Shown here: positions 1 through 12,900 of the stretch, piece by piece
Numbering within the stretch: the stretch's first letter is position 1
Layout of the letters: each line of letters begins with the position of its first letter
From: Cladorhizidae sp. MBARI D1340-BT2
Taxonomy: Eukaryota > Porifera > Demospongiae > Poecilosclerida > Cladorhizidae
Direction: 5' to 3'
Assembly (NCBI GenBank): GCA_028752905.1
Contig: JAQNBH010000011.1
Coordinates: forward strand, 23,931,341-23,995,340
DNA: 64,000 nt
The notes under the pieces: model-generated
Told to the model about the DNA's origin: nothing
The model's input: the letters and a program-made list of their open reading frames with translations, nothing else
Database searches by the model: none
Program-made: the position numbers and the translations under genes

Positions 1-3000
1 TGCATCAAGCCATCAACTCTGGTGTGTAACAAGCTAATAACTCTGGTGTGCATCAACCTATGAACTCTGGTGTGCATCAAGCCATGAACTCTGGTGTGCA
101 TCAAGCCATGAACTCTGGTGTGAAGCAAGCCATGAACTCTGGCGTGTATCAAGCTATGAATTCTTGTCTGTAGCAACATATGAACTCTGGTGTGTAGCAG
201 TTATGAACTCCGTATCAGGCAATGAAATCTCATGTGCAGCAAGCCTTGAACACTGGTGTGTTAAGCCATGTACTCTGGTGTGCACCAAGCCATGAACTCT
301 GGTTTGCATCAAGCCATGAACTCTGGTGTGCAACAATCTGGTTTGCATCGAACCATGAACTCAGTTGTGCATTAAGCTATGAACAATGGAATGCAGCAAG
401 CTATGAACTCTGGTGTCTATCAAGCTATGTATGAACTCTGATGTGCATCAAGCCATGAACTCTGGTGTGTATCAAGCTATTAACTCTAGTGTGTAGCATG
501 GCATGAACTCTGGTGTGTACGAGTCATGAATTCTGTATCAAGCCATGAACTCTGGCGGCTCGAGCCATGAACTCTGGTATGTGTCAAGCCATGAACTCTG
601 GTGTGCATCAAGCCATGAACTATGGTTTGCATCGAGCCATGAACTCTGGTGTGCATCAAGCCATGAACACTGGTGTGCATCAAGCCATGAACGCTGGTGT
701 GCATCAAGCCATGAACTCTGGTATGCATCAAGCCATGAACTCTAGTGTGCATCAAGCCATGAACTCTGGTGTGCATCAACCCATGAACTCTGGTGTGCAT
801 CAAGACATGAACTCTAGTATACATCAAGCCTTGAACTCTGGTGTGTAGTAAGCCATGAACACTGGTGTGCATCAAGACATGTACTTTAGTTTGCTTTGAG
901 CAATGAACTCTGGTGTGCATCAAGCCATGAACTCTGGTTTGCATCAAGCCATGAACTCTTGTGTGTATCAAGCCATGAACTCTGGTGTCTCAAGCGATGA
1001 ACTCTGGTGTGTGTCAAGCCATAAACTCTGGTGTGCATCAAGCCATGAACTATGGTGTGCATCAAGCCATGAACTCTGTTGCACATCAAGCCATGCACTC
1101 TGGTGTGCATCAACCCATGCACTCTGGTGTGCATCAACCCATGAACTCTGGTGTGCATCACCAATGAAATCTGGTTTGCATCAAGCCGTGAACTTTGGTG
1201 TGCATCAAGTCATGAACTCTGGTGGGTATCAAGCCAAGAACTCTGGTGTGTAGCAAGCCATGAACTCTGGCATGCATCAATGCATTAACTCTGGTATGTA
1301 TCAATGTGTGTATGAGGACATGTACTCTCGAGTGTAGCAGTCATGAACTCTGTATCCAGCCATGAACTCAGGTTTGCAGCAAGCCATGAATGCTAGTGTG
1401 TTAAGCCATGTACTCTGGTGTGTGTACCAAGCCATGAACTCTGGTATGCATCAAGACATGAACTCTGGTTTGCAACAAGCCATGAACTCTGGTGTGCATC
1501 AAGCCATGAACTCATGTGTACATCAAGCTTGCATGCAGCAAGCTATGAACTCTGATGTGTATCAAGCTATGAACTCTGGTGTGTAGTAAGACATGAATTC
1601 TGGCATACAGCAAGCCATGAACTCCGGGGTGCATCAAGCCATGAACTCTGGTGTGTATCAAGCTATGGACTCTAGTGTGTAGCAACAAATGAACTCTGAT
1701 TTATAGCAGACATGAACTCTGTTCTGTATCAAGCCATAAAATCTGGTGTCTCAAGCCATGAACTCTGGTATTTATCAAGCCTTGAACTCTGGTGTGCATC
1801 AAGCCATGAAATTTAGTTTGCATCAAGGAATGAACTCTGGTGTGCATCAAGCCATGAACTCTGGTGTGCATCAAGCCATGAACTCTTGTGTGCATCAAGC
1901 CATGAATTCTGGTGTGCATCAAGCCATTAACTCAGGTGTGCATCAAACCATCAACTTTGATGTGCAACAAGCCAAGAACTCTGGTGTGTATCAGGCTATG
2001 AACTCTGGTGTGTAGCAAGACATGCACTCTGGTGTATATCAGTCATGAACTCTGTATCAAGCCATGAACTCTGATGTCTTAAGGCTTAAGCCATGAACTC
2101 TGGAGTGTATCAAGCCATAAACTCTTGTGTGCATCAAGCTATGAACTCTGGTCTGTATCAAGCTATATGAACTCTGGTGTGTAGCAAAACATAAATTCTG
2201 GTGTGTATCAAGCTATAAACTCCATTCTCTAACAAGCTATATGAATTCTGGTGTGTAGCAAGACATGAACTCTGGTGTGCATCAAGCCATGAACTCTGGC
2301 GGGAATCAAGCTATGAATTCTGGTCTGTATCAAGCAATGAACTCAGGTGTGTAGCAAGTTATGAGGTCTGGTGTGTAGCAGTCTTGAACTCTGTATTAAG
2401 CCATGAACTCTGGTGTCTCAAGCCATGAACTCTGGTGTGCAGCAAGCCATAAACTCTGGTGTGCATCAAGCCATGAACTTGGGTGTGCATCAAGCCATGA
2501 ACTCTGGTGGGTATGAAGCTATGAACTCTGTTGTGTAGCAAACCATGAACACAGGCATGCAGCAAGCCATGAACTCTGGCATGCACAAGCCATGAACTCT
2601 GGTATGTATCAAGCTATTAACTCTGGGGTGTAGCAAGACATGAAATTTGGCATACAGCAAGCCATGAACTCCGGGGTGCATCAAGCTATGAAATCTGGTG
2701 TGCATCAAGCCATGAACTCTGGTCTGTATCAAGCTATATGAACTCTGGTGTGTAGCAAAACATGAATTGTAGTGTGTATCAAGCTATGAACTCCAGTCTC
2801 TATCAAGCTATATGAATTCTGGTGTGTAGCAAGACATGAACTCTGGTGTGCATCAAGCCATGAACTCTGGCGGGTATCAAGCTATGAACTCTGGTCTGTA
2901 TCAAGCTATCAACTCGGGTGTGTAGCAAGTTATGAGGTCTTGTGTGTAGCAGTCATGAACTCTGTATCAAGCCATGAAGTCTAGCGTCTCAAGCCATGAA

Positions 3001-6000
3001 CTCTGGTGTGTTTCAAGCCATGAACTCTGGTGTGCATCAAGCCATCAACTCTGGTGTGTAACAAGCTATTAACTCTGGTGTGCATCAACCTATGAACTCT
3101 GGTGTGCATCAAGCCATGAACTCTGGTGTGCATCAAGCCATGAACTCTGGTGTGAAGCAAGCCATGAACTCTGGCGTGTATCAAGCTATGAATTCTTGTC
3201 TGTAGCAACACATGAACTCTGGTGTGTAGCAGTTATGAACTCCGTATCAGGCAATGAAATCTCATGTGCAGCAAGCCTTGAACACTGGTGTGTTAAGCCA
3301 TGTACTCTGGTGTGCACCAAGCCATGAACTCTGGTTTGCATCAAGCCATGAACTCTGGTGTGCAACAATCTGGTTTGCATCGAACCATGAACTCAGGTGT
3401 GCATTAAGCTATGAACAATGGAATGAAGCACGCTATGAACTCTGGTGTCTATCAAGCTATGTATGAACTCTGATGTGCATCAAGCCATGAACTCTGGTGT
3501 GTATCAAGCTATTAACTGTAGTGTGTAGCAAGGCATGAACTCTGGTGTGTACGAGTTATGAATTCTGTATCAAGCCATGAACTCTGGTGGCTCGAGCCAT
3601 GAACTCTGGTATGTGTCAAGCCATGAACTCTGGTGTGCATCAAGCCATGAACTTTGGTTTGCATCGAGCCATAAACTCTGGTGTGCATCAAGCCATGAAC
3701 ACTGGTGTGCATCAAGCCATGAACTCTGGTGTGCATCAAGCCATGAACTCTGGTATGCATCAAGCCATGAACTCTAGTGTGCATCAAGCCATGAACTCTG
3801 GTGTGCATCAACCCATGAACTCTGGTGTGCATCAAGCCATGAACTCTGGTTTGCATCAAGCCATGAACTCTTGTGTGTATCAAGCCATGAACTCTGGTGT
3901 CTCAAGCGATGAACTCTGGTGTGTGTCAAGCCATGAACTCTGGTATGCATCAAGCCATGAACTATGGTGTGCATCAAGCCATGAACTCTGTTGCACATCA
4001 AGCCATGCATTCTGGTGTGTATCAACCCATGAACTCTGGTGTGCATCACCAATGAACTCTGGTTTGCATCAAGCCGTGAACTTTGGTGTGCATCAAGTCA
4101 TGAACTCTGGTGGGTATCAAGCCAAGAACTCTGGTGTATAGCAAGCCATGAACTCTGGCATGCATCAAGGCATTAACTCTGGTATGTATCAATGTGTGTA
4201 TGAGGACATGTACTCTCAAGTGTAGCAGTCATGAACTCTGTATCCAGCCATGAACTCAGGTTTGCAGCAAGCCATGAATGCTAGTGTATTAAGCCATGTA
4301 CTATGGTGTGTGTACCAAGCCATGAACTCTGGTATGCATCAAGCCATGAACTCTGGTTTGCAACAAGCCATGAACTCTGGTGTGCATCAAGCCATGAACT
4401 CATGTGTACATCAAGCTTGCATGCAGCAAGCTATGAACTCTGATGTGTATCAAGCTATGAACTCTGGTGTGTAGTAAGACATGAATTCTGGCATACAGCA
4501 AGCCATGAACTCCGGGGTGCATAAAGCCATGAACTCTGGTGTGTATCAAGCTATGGACTCTAGTGTGTAGCAACACATGAACTCTGATTTATAGCAGACA
4601 TGAACTCTGTTCTGTATCAAGCCATAAAATCTTGTGTCTCAAGCCATGAACTCTGGTATGTATCAAGCCTTGAACTCTGGTGTACATCAATCCATGAAAT
4701 TTAGTTTGCATCAAGGAATGAACTCTGGTGTGCATCAAGCCATGAACTCTGGTGTGCATCAAGCCATGAACTCTTGTGTGCATCAAGCCATGAATTCTGG
4801 TGTGCATCAAGCCATTAACTCAGGTGTGCATCAAACCATCAACTTTGATGTGCAACAAGCCAAGAACTCTGGTGTGTATCAGGCTATGAACTCTGGTGTG
4901 TAGCAAGACATGCACTCTGGTGTATATCAGTCATGAACTCTGTATCAAGCCATGAACTCTGATGTCTTAAGGCTTAAGCCATGAACTCTGGAGTGTGTCA
5001 AGCCATAAACTCTTGTGTGCATCAAGCTATGAACTCTGGTCTGTATCAAGCTATATGAACTCTGGTGTGTAGCAAAACATAAATTCTGGTGTGTATCAAG
5101 CTATAAACTCCATTGTCTAACAAGCTATATGAATTCTGGTGTGTAGCAAGACATGAACTCTGGTGTGCATCAAGCCATGAACTCTGGCGGGAATCAAGCT
5201 ATGAATTCTGGTCTGTATCAAGCAATGAACTCAGGTGTGTAGCAAGTTATGAGGTCTGGTGTGTAGCAGTCATGAACTCTGTATTAAGCCATGAACTCTG
5301 GTGTCTCAAGCCATGAACTCTGGTGTACAGCAAGCCATAAACTCTGGTGTGCATCAAGCCATGAACTTCGGTGTACATCAAGCCATGAACTCTGGTGGGT
5401 ATGAAGCTATGAACTCTGTTGTGTAGCAAACCATGAAAACAGGCATGCAGCAAGCCATAAACTCTGGCATGCACAAGCCATGAACTCTGGTATGTATCAA
5501 GCTATTAACTCTGGGGTGTAGCAAGACATGAAATTTGGCATACAGCAAGCCATGAACTCCGGGGTGCATCAAGCTATGAAATCTGGTGTGCAGCAAGCCA
5601 TGAACTCTGGCATGCACAAGCCATGAACTCTGGTATGTATCAAGCTATTAACTCTGGGGTGTAGCAAGACATGAAATTTGGCATACAGCAAGCCATGAAC
5701 TCCGGGGTGCATCAAGCTATGAAATCTGGTGTGCATCAAGCCATGAACTCTGGTCTGTATCAAGCTATATGAACTCTGGTGTGTAGCAAAACATGAATTG
5801 TAGTGTGTATCAAGCTATGAACTCCAGTCTCTATCAAGCTATATGAATTCTGTTGTGTAGCAAGACATGAACTCTGGTGTGCATCACGCCATGAACTCTG
5901 GCGGGTATCAAGCTATGAACTCTGGTCTGTATCAAGCTATCAACTCGGGTGTGTAGCAAGTTATGAGGTCTTGTGTGTAGCAGTCATGAACTCTGTATCA

Positions 6001-8760
6001 AGCCATGAAGTCTAGCGTCTCAAGCCATGAACTCTGGTGTGTTTCAAGCCATGAACTCTGGTGTGCATCAAGCCATCAACTCTGGTGTGTAACAAGCTAT
6101 TAACTCTGGTGTGCATCAACCTATGAACTCTGGTGTGCATCAAGCCATGAACTCTGGTGTGCATCAAGCCATGAACTCTGGTGTGAAGCAAGCCATGAAC
6201 TCTGGCGTGTATCAAGCTATGAATTCTTGTCTGTAGCAACACATGAACTCTGGTGTGTAGCAGTTATGAACTCCGTATCAGGCAATGAAATCTCATGTGC
6301 AGCAAGCCTTGAACACTGGTGTGTTAAGCCATGTACTCTGGTGTGCACCAAGCCATGAACTCTGGTTTGCATCAAGCCATGAACTCTGGTGTGCAACAAT
6401 CTGGTTTGCATCGAACCATGAACTCAGGTGTGCATTAAGCTATGAACAATGGAATGAAGCACGCTATGAACTCTGGTGTCTATCAAGCTATGTATGAACT
6501 CTGATGTGCATCAAGCCATGAACTCTGGTGTGTATCAAGCTATTAACTGTAGTGTGTAGCAAGGCATGAACTCTGGTGTGTACGAGTTATGAATTCTGTA
6601 TCAAGCCATGAACTCTGGTGGCTCGAGCCATGAACTCTGGTATGTGTCAAGCCATGAACTCTGGTGTGCATCAAGCCATGAACTTTGGTTTGCATCGAGC
6701 CATGAACTCTGGTGTGCATCAAGCCATGAACACTGGTGTGCATCAAGCCATGAACTCTGGTGTGCATCAAGCCATGAACTCTGGTATGCATCAAGCCATG
6801 AACTCTAGTGTGCATCAAGCCATGAACTCTGGTGTGCATCAACCCATGAACTCTGGTGTGCATCAAGCCATGAACTCTGGTTTGCATCAAGCCATGAACT
6901 CTTGTGTGTATCAAGCCATGAACTCTGGTGTCTCAAGCGATGAACTCTGGTGTGTGTCAAGCCATGAACTCTGGTGTGCATCAAGCCATGAACTATGGTG
7001 TGCATCAAGCCATGAACTCTGTTGCACATCAAGCCATGCACTCTGGTGTGTATCAACCCATGAACTCTGGTGTGCATCACCAATGAACTCTGGTTTGCAT
7101 CAAGCCGTGAACTTTGGTGTGCATCAAGTCATGAACTCTGGTGGGTATCAAGCCAAGAACTCTGGTGTATAGCAAGCCATGAACTCTGGCATGCATCAAG
7201 GCATTAACTCTGGTATGTATCAATGTGTGTATGAGGACATGTACTCTCAAGTGTAGCAGTCATGAACTCTGTATCCAGCCATGAACTCAGGTTTGCAGCA
7301 AGCCATGAATGCTAGTGTATTAAGCCATGTACTATGGTGTGTGTACCAAGCCATGAACTCTGGTATGCATCAAGCCATGAACTCTGGTTTGCAACAAGCC
7401 ATGAACTCTGGTGTGCATCAAGCCATGAACTCATGTGTACATCAAGCTTGCATGCAGCAAGCTATGAACTCTGATGTGTATCAAGCTATGAACTCTGGTG
7501 TGTAGTAAGACATGAATTCTGGCATACAGCAAGCCATGAACTCCGGGGTGCATAAAGCCATGAACTCTGGTGTGTATCAAGCTATGGACTCTAGTGTGTA
7601 GCAACACATGAACTATGATTTATAGCAGACATGAACTCTGTTCTGTATCAAGCCATAAAATCTTGTGTCTCAAGCCATGAACTCTGGTATGTATCAAGCC
7701 TTGAACTCTGGTGTACATCAATCCATGAAATTTAGTTTGCATCAAGGAATGAACTCTGGTGTGCATCAAGCCATGAACTCTGGTGTGCATCAAGCCATGA
7801 ACTCTTGTGTGCATCAAGCCATGAATTCTGGTGTGCATCAAGCCATTAACTCAGGTGTGCATCAAACCATCAACTTTGATGTGCAACAAGCCAAGAACTC
7901 TGGTGTGTATCAGGCTATGAACTCTGGTGTGTAGCAAGACATGCACTCTGGTGTATATCAGTCATGAACTCTGTATCAAGCCATGAACTCTGATGTCTTA
8001 AGGCTTAAGCCATGAACTCTGGAGTGTGTCAAGCCATAAACTCTTGTGTGCATCAAGCTATGAACTCTGGTCTGTATCAAGCTATATGAACTCTGGTGTG
8101 TAGCAAAACATAAATTCTGGTGTGTATCAAGCTATAAACTCCATTGTCTAACAAGCTATATGAATTCTGGTGTGTAGCAAGACATGAACTCTGGTGTGCA
8201 TCAAGCCATGAACTCTGGCGGGAATCAAGCTATGAATTCTGGTCTGTATCAAGCAATGAACTCAGGTGTGTAGCAAGTTATGAGGTCTGGTGTGTAGCAG
8301 TCATGAACTCTGTATTAAGCCATGAACTCTGGTGTCTCAAGCCATGAACTCTGGTGTACAGCAAGCCATAAACTCTGGTGTGCATCAAGCCATGAACTTC
8401 GGTGTACATCAAGCCATGAACTCTGGTGGGTATGAAGCTATGAACTCTGTTGTGTAGCAAACCATGAAAACAGGCATGCAGCAAGCCATAAACTCTGGCA
8501 TGCACAAGCCATGAACTCTGGTATGTATCAAGCTATTAACTCTGGGGTGTAGCAAGACATGAAATTTGGCATACAGCAAGCCATGAACTCCGGGGTGCAT
8601 CAAGCTATGAAATCTGGTGTGCAGCAAGCCATGAACTCTGGCATGCACAAGCCATGAACTCTGGTATGTATCAAGCTATTAACTCTGGGGTGTAGCAAGA
8701 CATGAAATTTGGCGTACAGCAAGCCATGAACTCCGGGGTGCATCAATCTATGAAATCTGG
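1..8760 (+). repeat. HOR domain A: about 3.03 kb unit, nearly three copies
   Basis: The same variant string recurs at offset 3,031-3,032 bp. For example, the segment tcaggcaatgaaatctcatg lies near 208, 3,246 and 6,277. Copies 2 and 3 differ at only a few scattered bases in the stretches I compared (for example 3,672 versus 6,703 and 3,953 versus 6,984). Copy 1 has about six extra monomers (144 bp) near 0.8-1.0 kb and lacks a 143 bp duplication seen in copy 2, so its overall spacing is the same by coincidence. Copy 3 departs from copy 2 near 8,755. Confidence 0.85.
5468..5753 (+). repeat. 143 bp tandem duplication inside HOR copy 2
   Basis: A block beginning gcatgcacaagccatgaact occurs twice in direct succession at a spacing of 143 bp, near 5,468 and 5,611. 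The first HOR copy has the block once, near 2,580. The third has it twice, near 8,499 and 8,642. It therefore arose before copies 2 and 3 separated. Its length is one base short of six monomers. Confidence 0.75.
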
Positions 8761-9900
8761 TATGTATCAAGCTATGAACTCTGGTGTGCAGCAAGAGATG
8801 AATTCTGGTGTGTTGCCTTCATGAAGTTTATAACTAGCCATGAACTATAAAAGTCTCAAGCCATGAACTCTGGTGTGCATCAAGCCATGAACTTTGGTGT
8901 GCATCGAGCTAAGAACGATTATGTGCATGAAGCCATGAACTCTGGTGTAGTTCAAGCCATGAACTCTGGTGTGCATCAAGCCATGAACTCTGGTTTGCAT
9001 CAAGCCATGAACTCTGGTGTGCATCAAGCCATAAATTTTGGTGTGCATCAAGCTATGAACTCTGGTGGGTAGCAAGCCTTGAACTCTGGAATGGAGCAAG
9101 CCATGAACTCTGGCATGTATCAAGCCATGAACTCTGGTGTGTATCAAGCTATGAACTGTTGTGTTGCAAGACATGAACTCTGGTGTGTAGCAGTCATGAA
9201 CTCTCTATCAAGCCATGAAGTCAGGCGTATCAAGCCATGAACTCTGGTGTGTTTCAAGCCATGAACTCTGGTGTGCTTCAAGCCAGGAACACTGGTGTGT
9301 ATCAAGCTATTGAACTCCGGGGTGCATCAAGCTATGAAATCTGGTGTGCAGCATGCCATGAACTCTGGCATGCACAAGCCATGAACTCTGGTGTGTATCA
9401 AGCTATTAACTCTGGGGTGTAGCAAGACATGAAATTTGGCGTACAGCAAGCCATGAACTCTGGGGTGCATCAAGCTATGAAATCTGGTGTGTATCAAGCT
9501 ATGAACTCCGGAGTGCAGCAAGAGATGAATTCTGTTGTGTTGCCTTCATGAAGTCTATAACTAGCCATGAACTATAAATGTCTCAAGCCATGAACTCTGG
9601 TGTGCATCAAGCCATGAACTTTGGTGTGCATCGAGCTAAGAACGATGATGTGCATGAAGCCATGAACTCTGGTGTAGTTCAAGCCATGAACTCTGGTGTG
9701 CATCAAGCCATGAACTCTGGTTTGCATCAAGCCATGAACTCTGGTGTGCATCAAGCCATAAATTTTGGTGTGCATCAAGCTATGAACTCTGGTGGGTAGC
9801 AAGCCTTGAACTCTGGAATGGAGCAAGCCATGAACTCTGGCATGTATCAAGCCATGAACTCTGGTGTGTATCAAGCTATGAACACTGTTGTGTTGCAAGA
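8600..9900 (+). repeat. 727 bp duplication nested in the 4.49 kb HOR
   Basis: Two segments 727 bp apart share a long variant string that includes the diagnostic ttgccttcatgaag unit (near 8,808 and 9,536) and the rare gagctaagaacgat unit (near 8,907 and 9,635). The same pair reappears one HOR later, near 13,091 and 13,818, so the duplication preceded amplification of the 4.49 kb unit. Confidence 0.75.
8796..8860 (+). repeat. Diagnostic divergent unit (ttgccttcatgaag linker)
   Basis: This is the first example in the window of a strongly divergent unit: gaattctggtgtgttgcc, then ttcatgaag, a 'ctataactagcc' step, and aactataaatgtctc. About 25 copies occur up to roughly 54.6 kb, for example near 9,536, 13,301, 20,187, 25,967, 32,213, 38,534, 45,167 and 54,567. 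I saw none before 8.8 kb or after 54.6 kb. It is a useful marker of HOR phase. Its origin is unclear; it is still partly monomer-like. Confidence 0.7.
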
Positions 9901-12900
9901 CATGAACTCTGGTGTGTAGCAGTCATGAACTCTCTATCAAGCCATGAAGTCAGGCGTCTCAAGCCATGAACTCTGGTGTGTTTCAAGCCATGAACTCTGG
10001 TGTGCTTCAAGCCCTGAACACTGGTGTGTATCAAGCTATTAACTCTGGTGAGCATCAAGTCATGAACTCTGGTGTGCAACAAGCCATGAACTCTGGTGTG
10101 CATCAAGCCATGAACTCTGGTATGTAGTAAGGCATGAACTCTGGTGTGCATCAAGCCAATAACTCTGGTGTGTATCAAGCTAAGAATTCTGGTCTGTAGC
10201 AAGACATGAACTCTGGTGTGTAGCAGTCATGAACTCTGTATCAAGCCATGAACTCTGGTGTGTAGCAAACCTTGAACACTGGTATGTTAAGCCTTGAACT
10301 CTGGTGTGCAACAAGTCATGATCTCTGGTTTGCATCAAACCATGAACTCAGGTGTGCATCAATCTATGAACACTGGCATGCAGCAAGCTATGAACTCTGA
10401 TGTGTATCAAGCTATGTATGAACTATGATGTGTAGCAAGACATGAACTCTGGTGTATATCAGTCATTAACTCTGTATCAAGCCATGAACACTGGTGTCTT
10501 AAGCCATGAACTCTGGAGTGTGTCAAGCCATGAACTCTGGTGTGCATCAAGCCATGAACTCTGGTGTGCATCAAGCCATGAACTCTGGTCTGTATCAAGC
10601 TATATGAACTCTGGTGTGTAGCAAAACATGAATTCTAGTGTGTATCAAGCTATGAACTCCAGTCTCTATCAAGCTATATGAATTCTGGTGTGTAGCAAGA
10701 CATGAACTCTGGTGTGCATCAAGCCATGAACTCTGGAGGGTATCAAGCTATGAACTCTGGTCTGTATCAAGCTATTAACTCGGGTGTGTAGCAAGTTATG
10801 AGGTCTTGTGTGTAGCAGTCATGAACTCTGTATCAAGCCATGAAGTTTGCGTCTCAAGCCATGAACTCTGGTGTGTTTTAAGCCTTGAACTCTGGTGTGC
10901 ATCAAGCCATGAACTCTGGTGTGTATCAAGCTATTAACTCTGGTGTGCAACAACCTATGAACTCTGGTGTGCATCAAGCCATGAACTCTGATATGCATCA
11001 AGCCATGAACTCTGGTGTGGAACAAGCCATTAACTCTAGTGTACATCAAGCTATGAACACTGGAATGCAGCAAGCTATGAACTCTGATGTGTATCAAGCT
11101 ATGAAATCTGGTTTGTAGCTAGACATGAACACTGGTGTGCAGCAAGCCATACATTCTGGTATGCTTCAAGCCATGAAATTTGGTGTGCATCAAGCGAAGA
11201 ACTCTGGTGGGTATGAAGCTATGAACTCTGGTGTTTAGCAAGCTATGAACTCTGGCGTGTAGCAAGCCATTAACTCTGGCATGCATCAAGCCATGAACTC
11301 AGGTGTGTATCAAGCTATGAACTCTGGGGTGTAGCAAAACATGAACTCTGATGTGTAGCAAGAAATGAATTCTGGTGTGTAGCAGTCTCATGAACCCTGT
11401 TTCAAGCCATGAACTCTGGTGTCTCAAGCCATGAACTCTGGTGTGTGTCAAGCCATGAACTCTGGTGTGCATCAAGCCATGAACTATGGTGTGCATCAAG
11501 CCATGAACTCTGTTGCACATCAAGCCATGCACTCTGGTGTGCATCAACCCATGAACTCTGGTGTGCATCACCAATGAACTCTGGTTTGCATCAAGCCGTG
11601 AACTTTGGTGTGCATCAAGTCATGAACTCTGTTGGGTATCAAGGCAAGAACTCTGGTGTGTAGCAAGCCATGAACTCTGGCATGCATCAAGGCATTAACT
11701 CTGGTGTGTATCAATGTGTGTATGAGAACATGTACTCTCGAGTGTAGCAGTCATGAACTCTGTATCCAGCCATGCACTCAGGTTTGCAGCAAGCCATGAA
11801 TGCTAGTGTGTTAAGCCATGTACTCTGGTGTGTGTACCAAGCCATGAACTCTGGTATGCATCAAGCCATGAACTCTGGTTTGCAACAAGCCATGAACTCT
11901 GGTGTGCATCAAGCCATGAACTCATGTGTACATCAAGCTTGCATGCAGCAAGCTATGAACTCTGATGTGCATCAAGCTATGAACTCTGGTGTGTAGTAAG
12001 ACATGAATTCTGGCATACAGCAAGCCATGAACTCCGGGGTGCATCAAGCCATGAACTCTGGTGTGTATCAAGCTATAGACTCTAGTGTGTAGCAACACAT
12101 GAACTCTGATTTATAGCAGACATGAACTCTGTTCTGTATCAAGCCATAAAATCTGGTGTCTCAAGCCATGAACTCTGGTATGTATCAAGCCTTGAACTCT
12201 GGTGTGCATCAAGCCATGAAATTTAGTTTGCATCAAGGAATGAACTCTGGTGTGCATCAAGCCATGAACTCTGGTGTGCATCAAGCCATGAACTCTTGTC
12301 TGCATCAAGCCATGAATTCTGGTGTGCATCAAGCCATTAACTCAGGTGTGCATCAAACCATCAACTTTGATGTGCAACAAGCCAAGAACTCTGGTGTGTA
12401 TCAGGCTATGAACTCTGGTGTGTAGCAAGACATGCACTCTGGTGTATATCAGTCATGAACTCTGTATCAAGCCATGAACTCTGATGTCTTAAGGCTTAAG
12501 CCATGAACTCTGGAGTGTGTCAAGCCATAAACTCTTGTGTGCATCAAGCTATGAACTCTGGTCTGTATCAAGCTATATGAACTCTGGTGTGTAGCAAAAC
12601 ATAAATTCTGGTGTGTATCAAGCTATAAACTCCATTGTCTAACAAGCTATATGAATTCTGGTGTGTAGCAAGACATGAACTCTGGTGTGCATCAAGCCAT
12701 GAACTCTGGCGGGAATCAAGCTATGAATTCTGGTCTGTATCAAGCAATGAACTCAGGTGTGTAGCAAGTTATGAGGTCTGGTGTGTAGCAGTCATGAACT
12801 CTGTATTAAGCCATGAACTCTGGTGTCTCAAGCCATGAACTCTGGTGTGCAGCAAGCCATAAACTCTGGTGTGCATCAAGCCATGAACTTCGGTGTGCAT

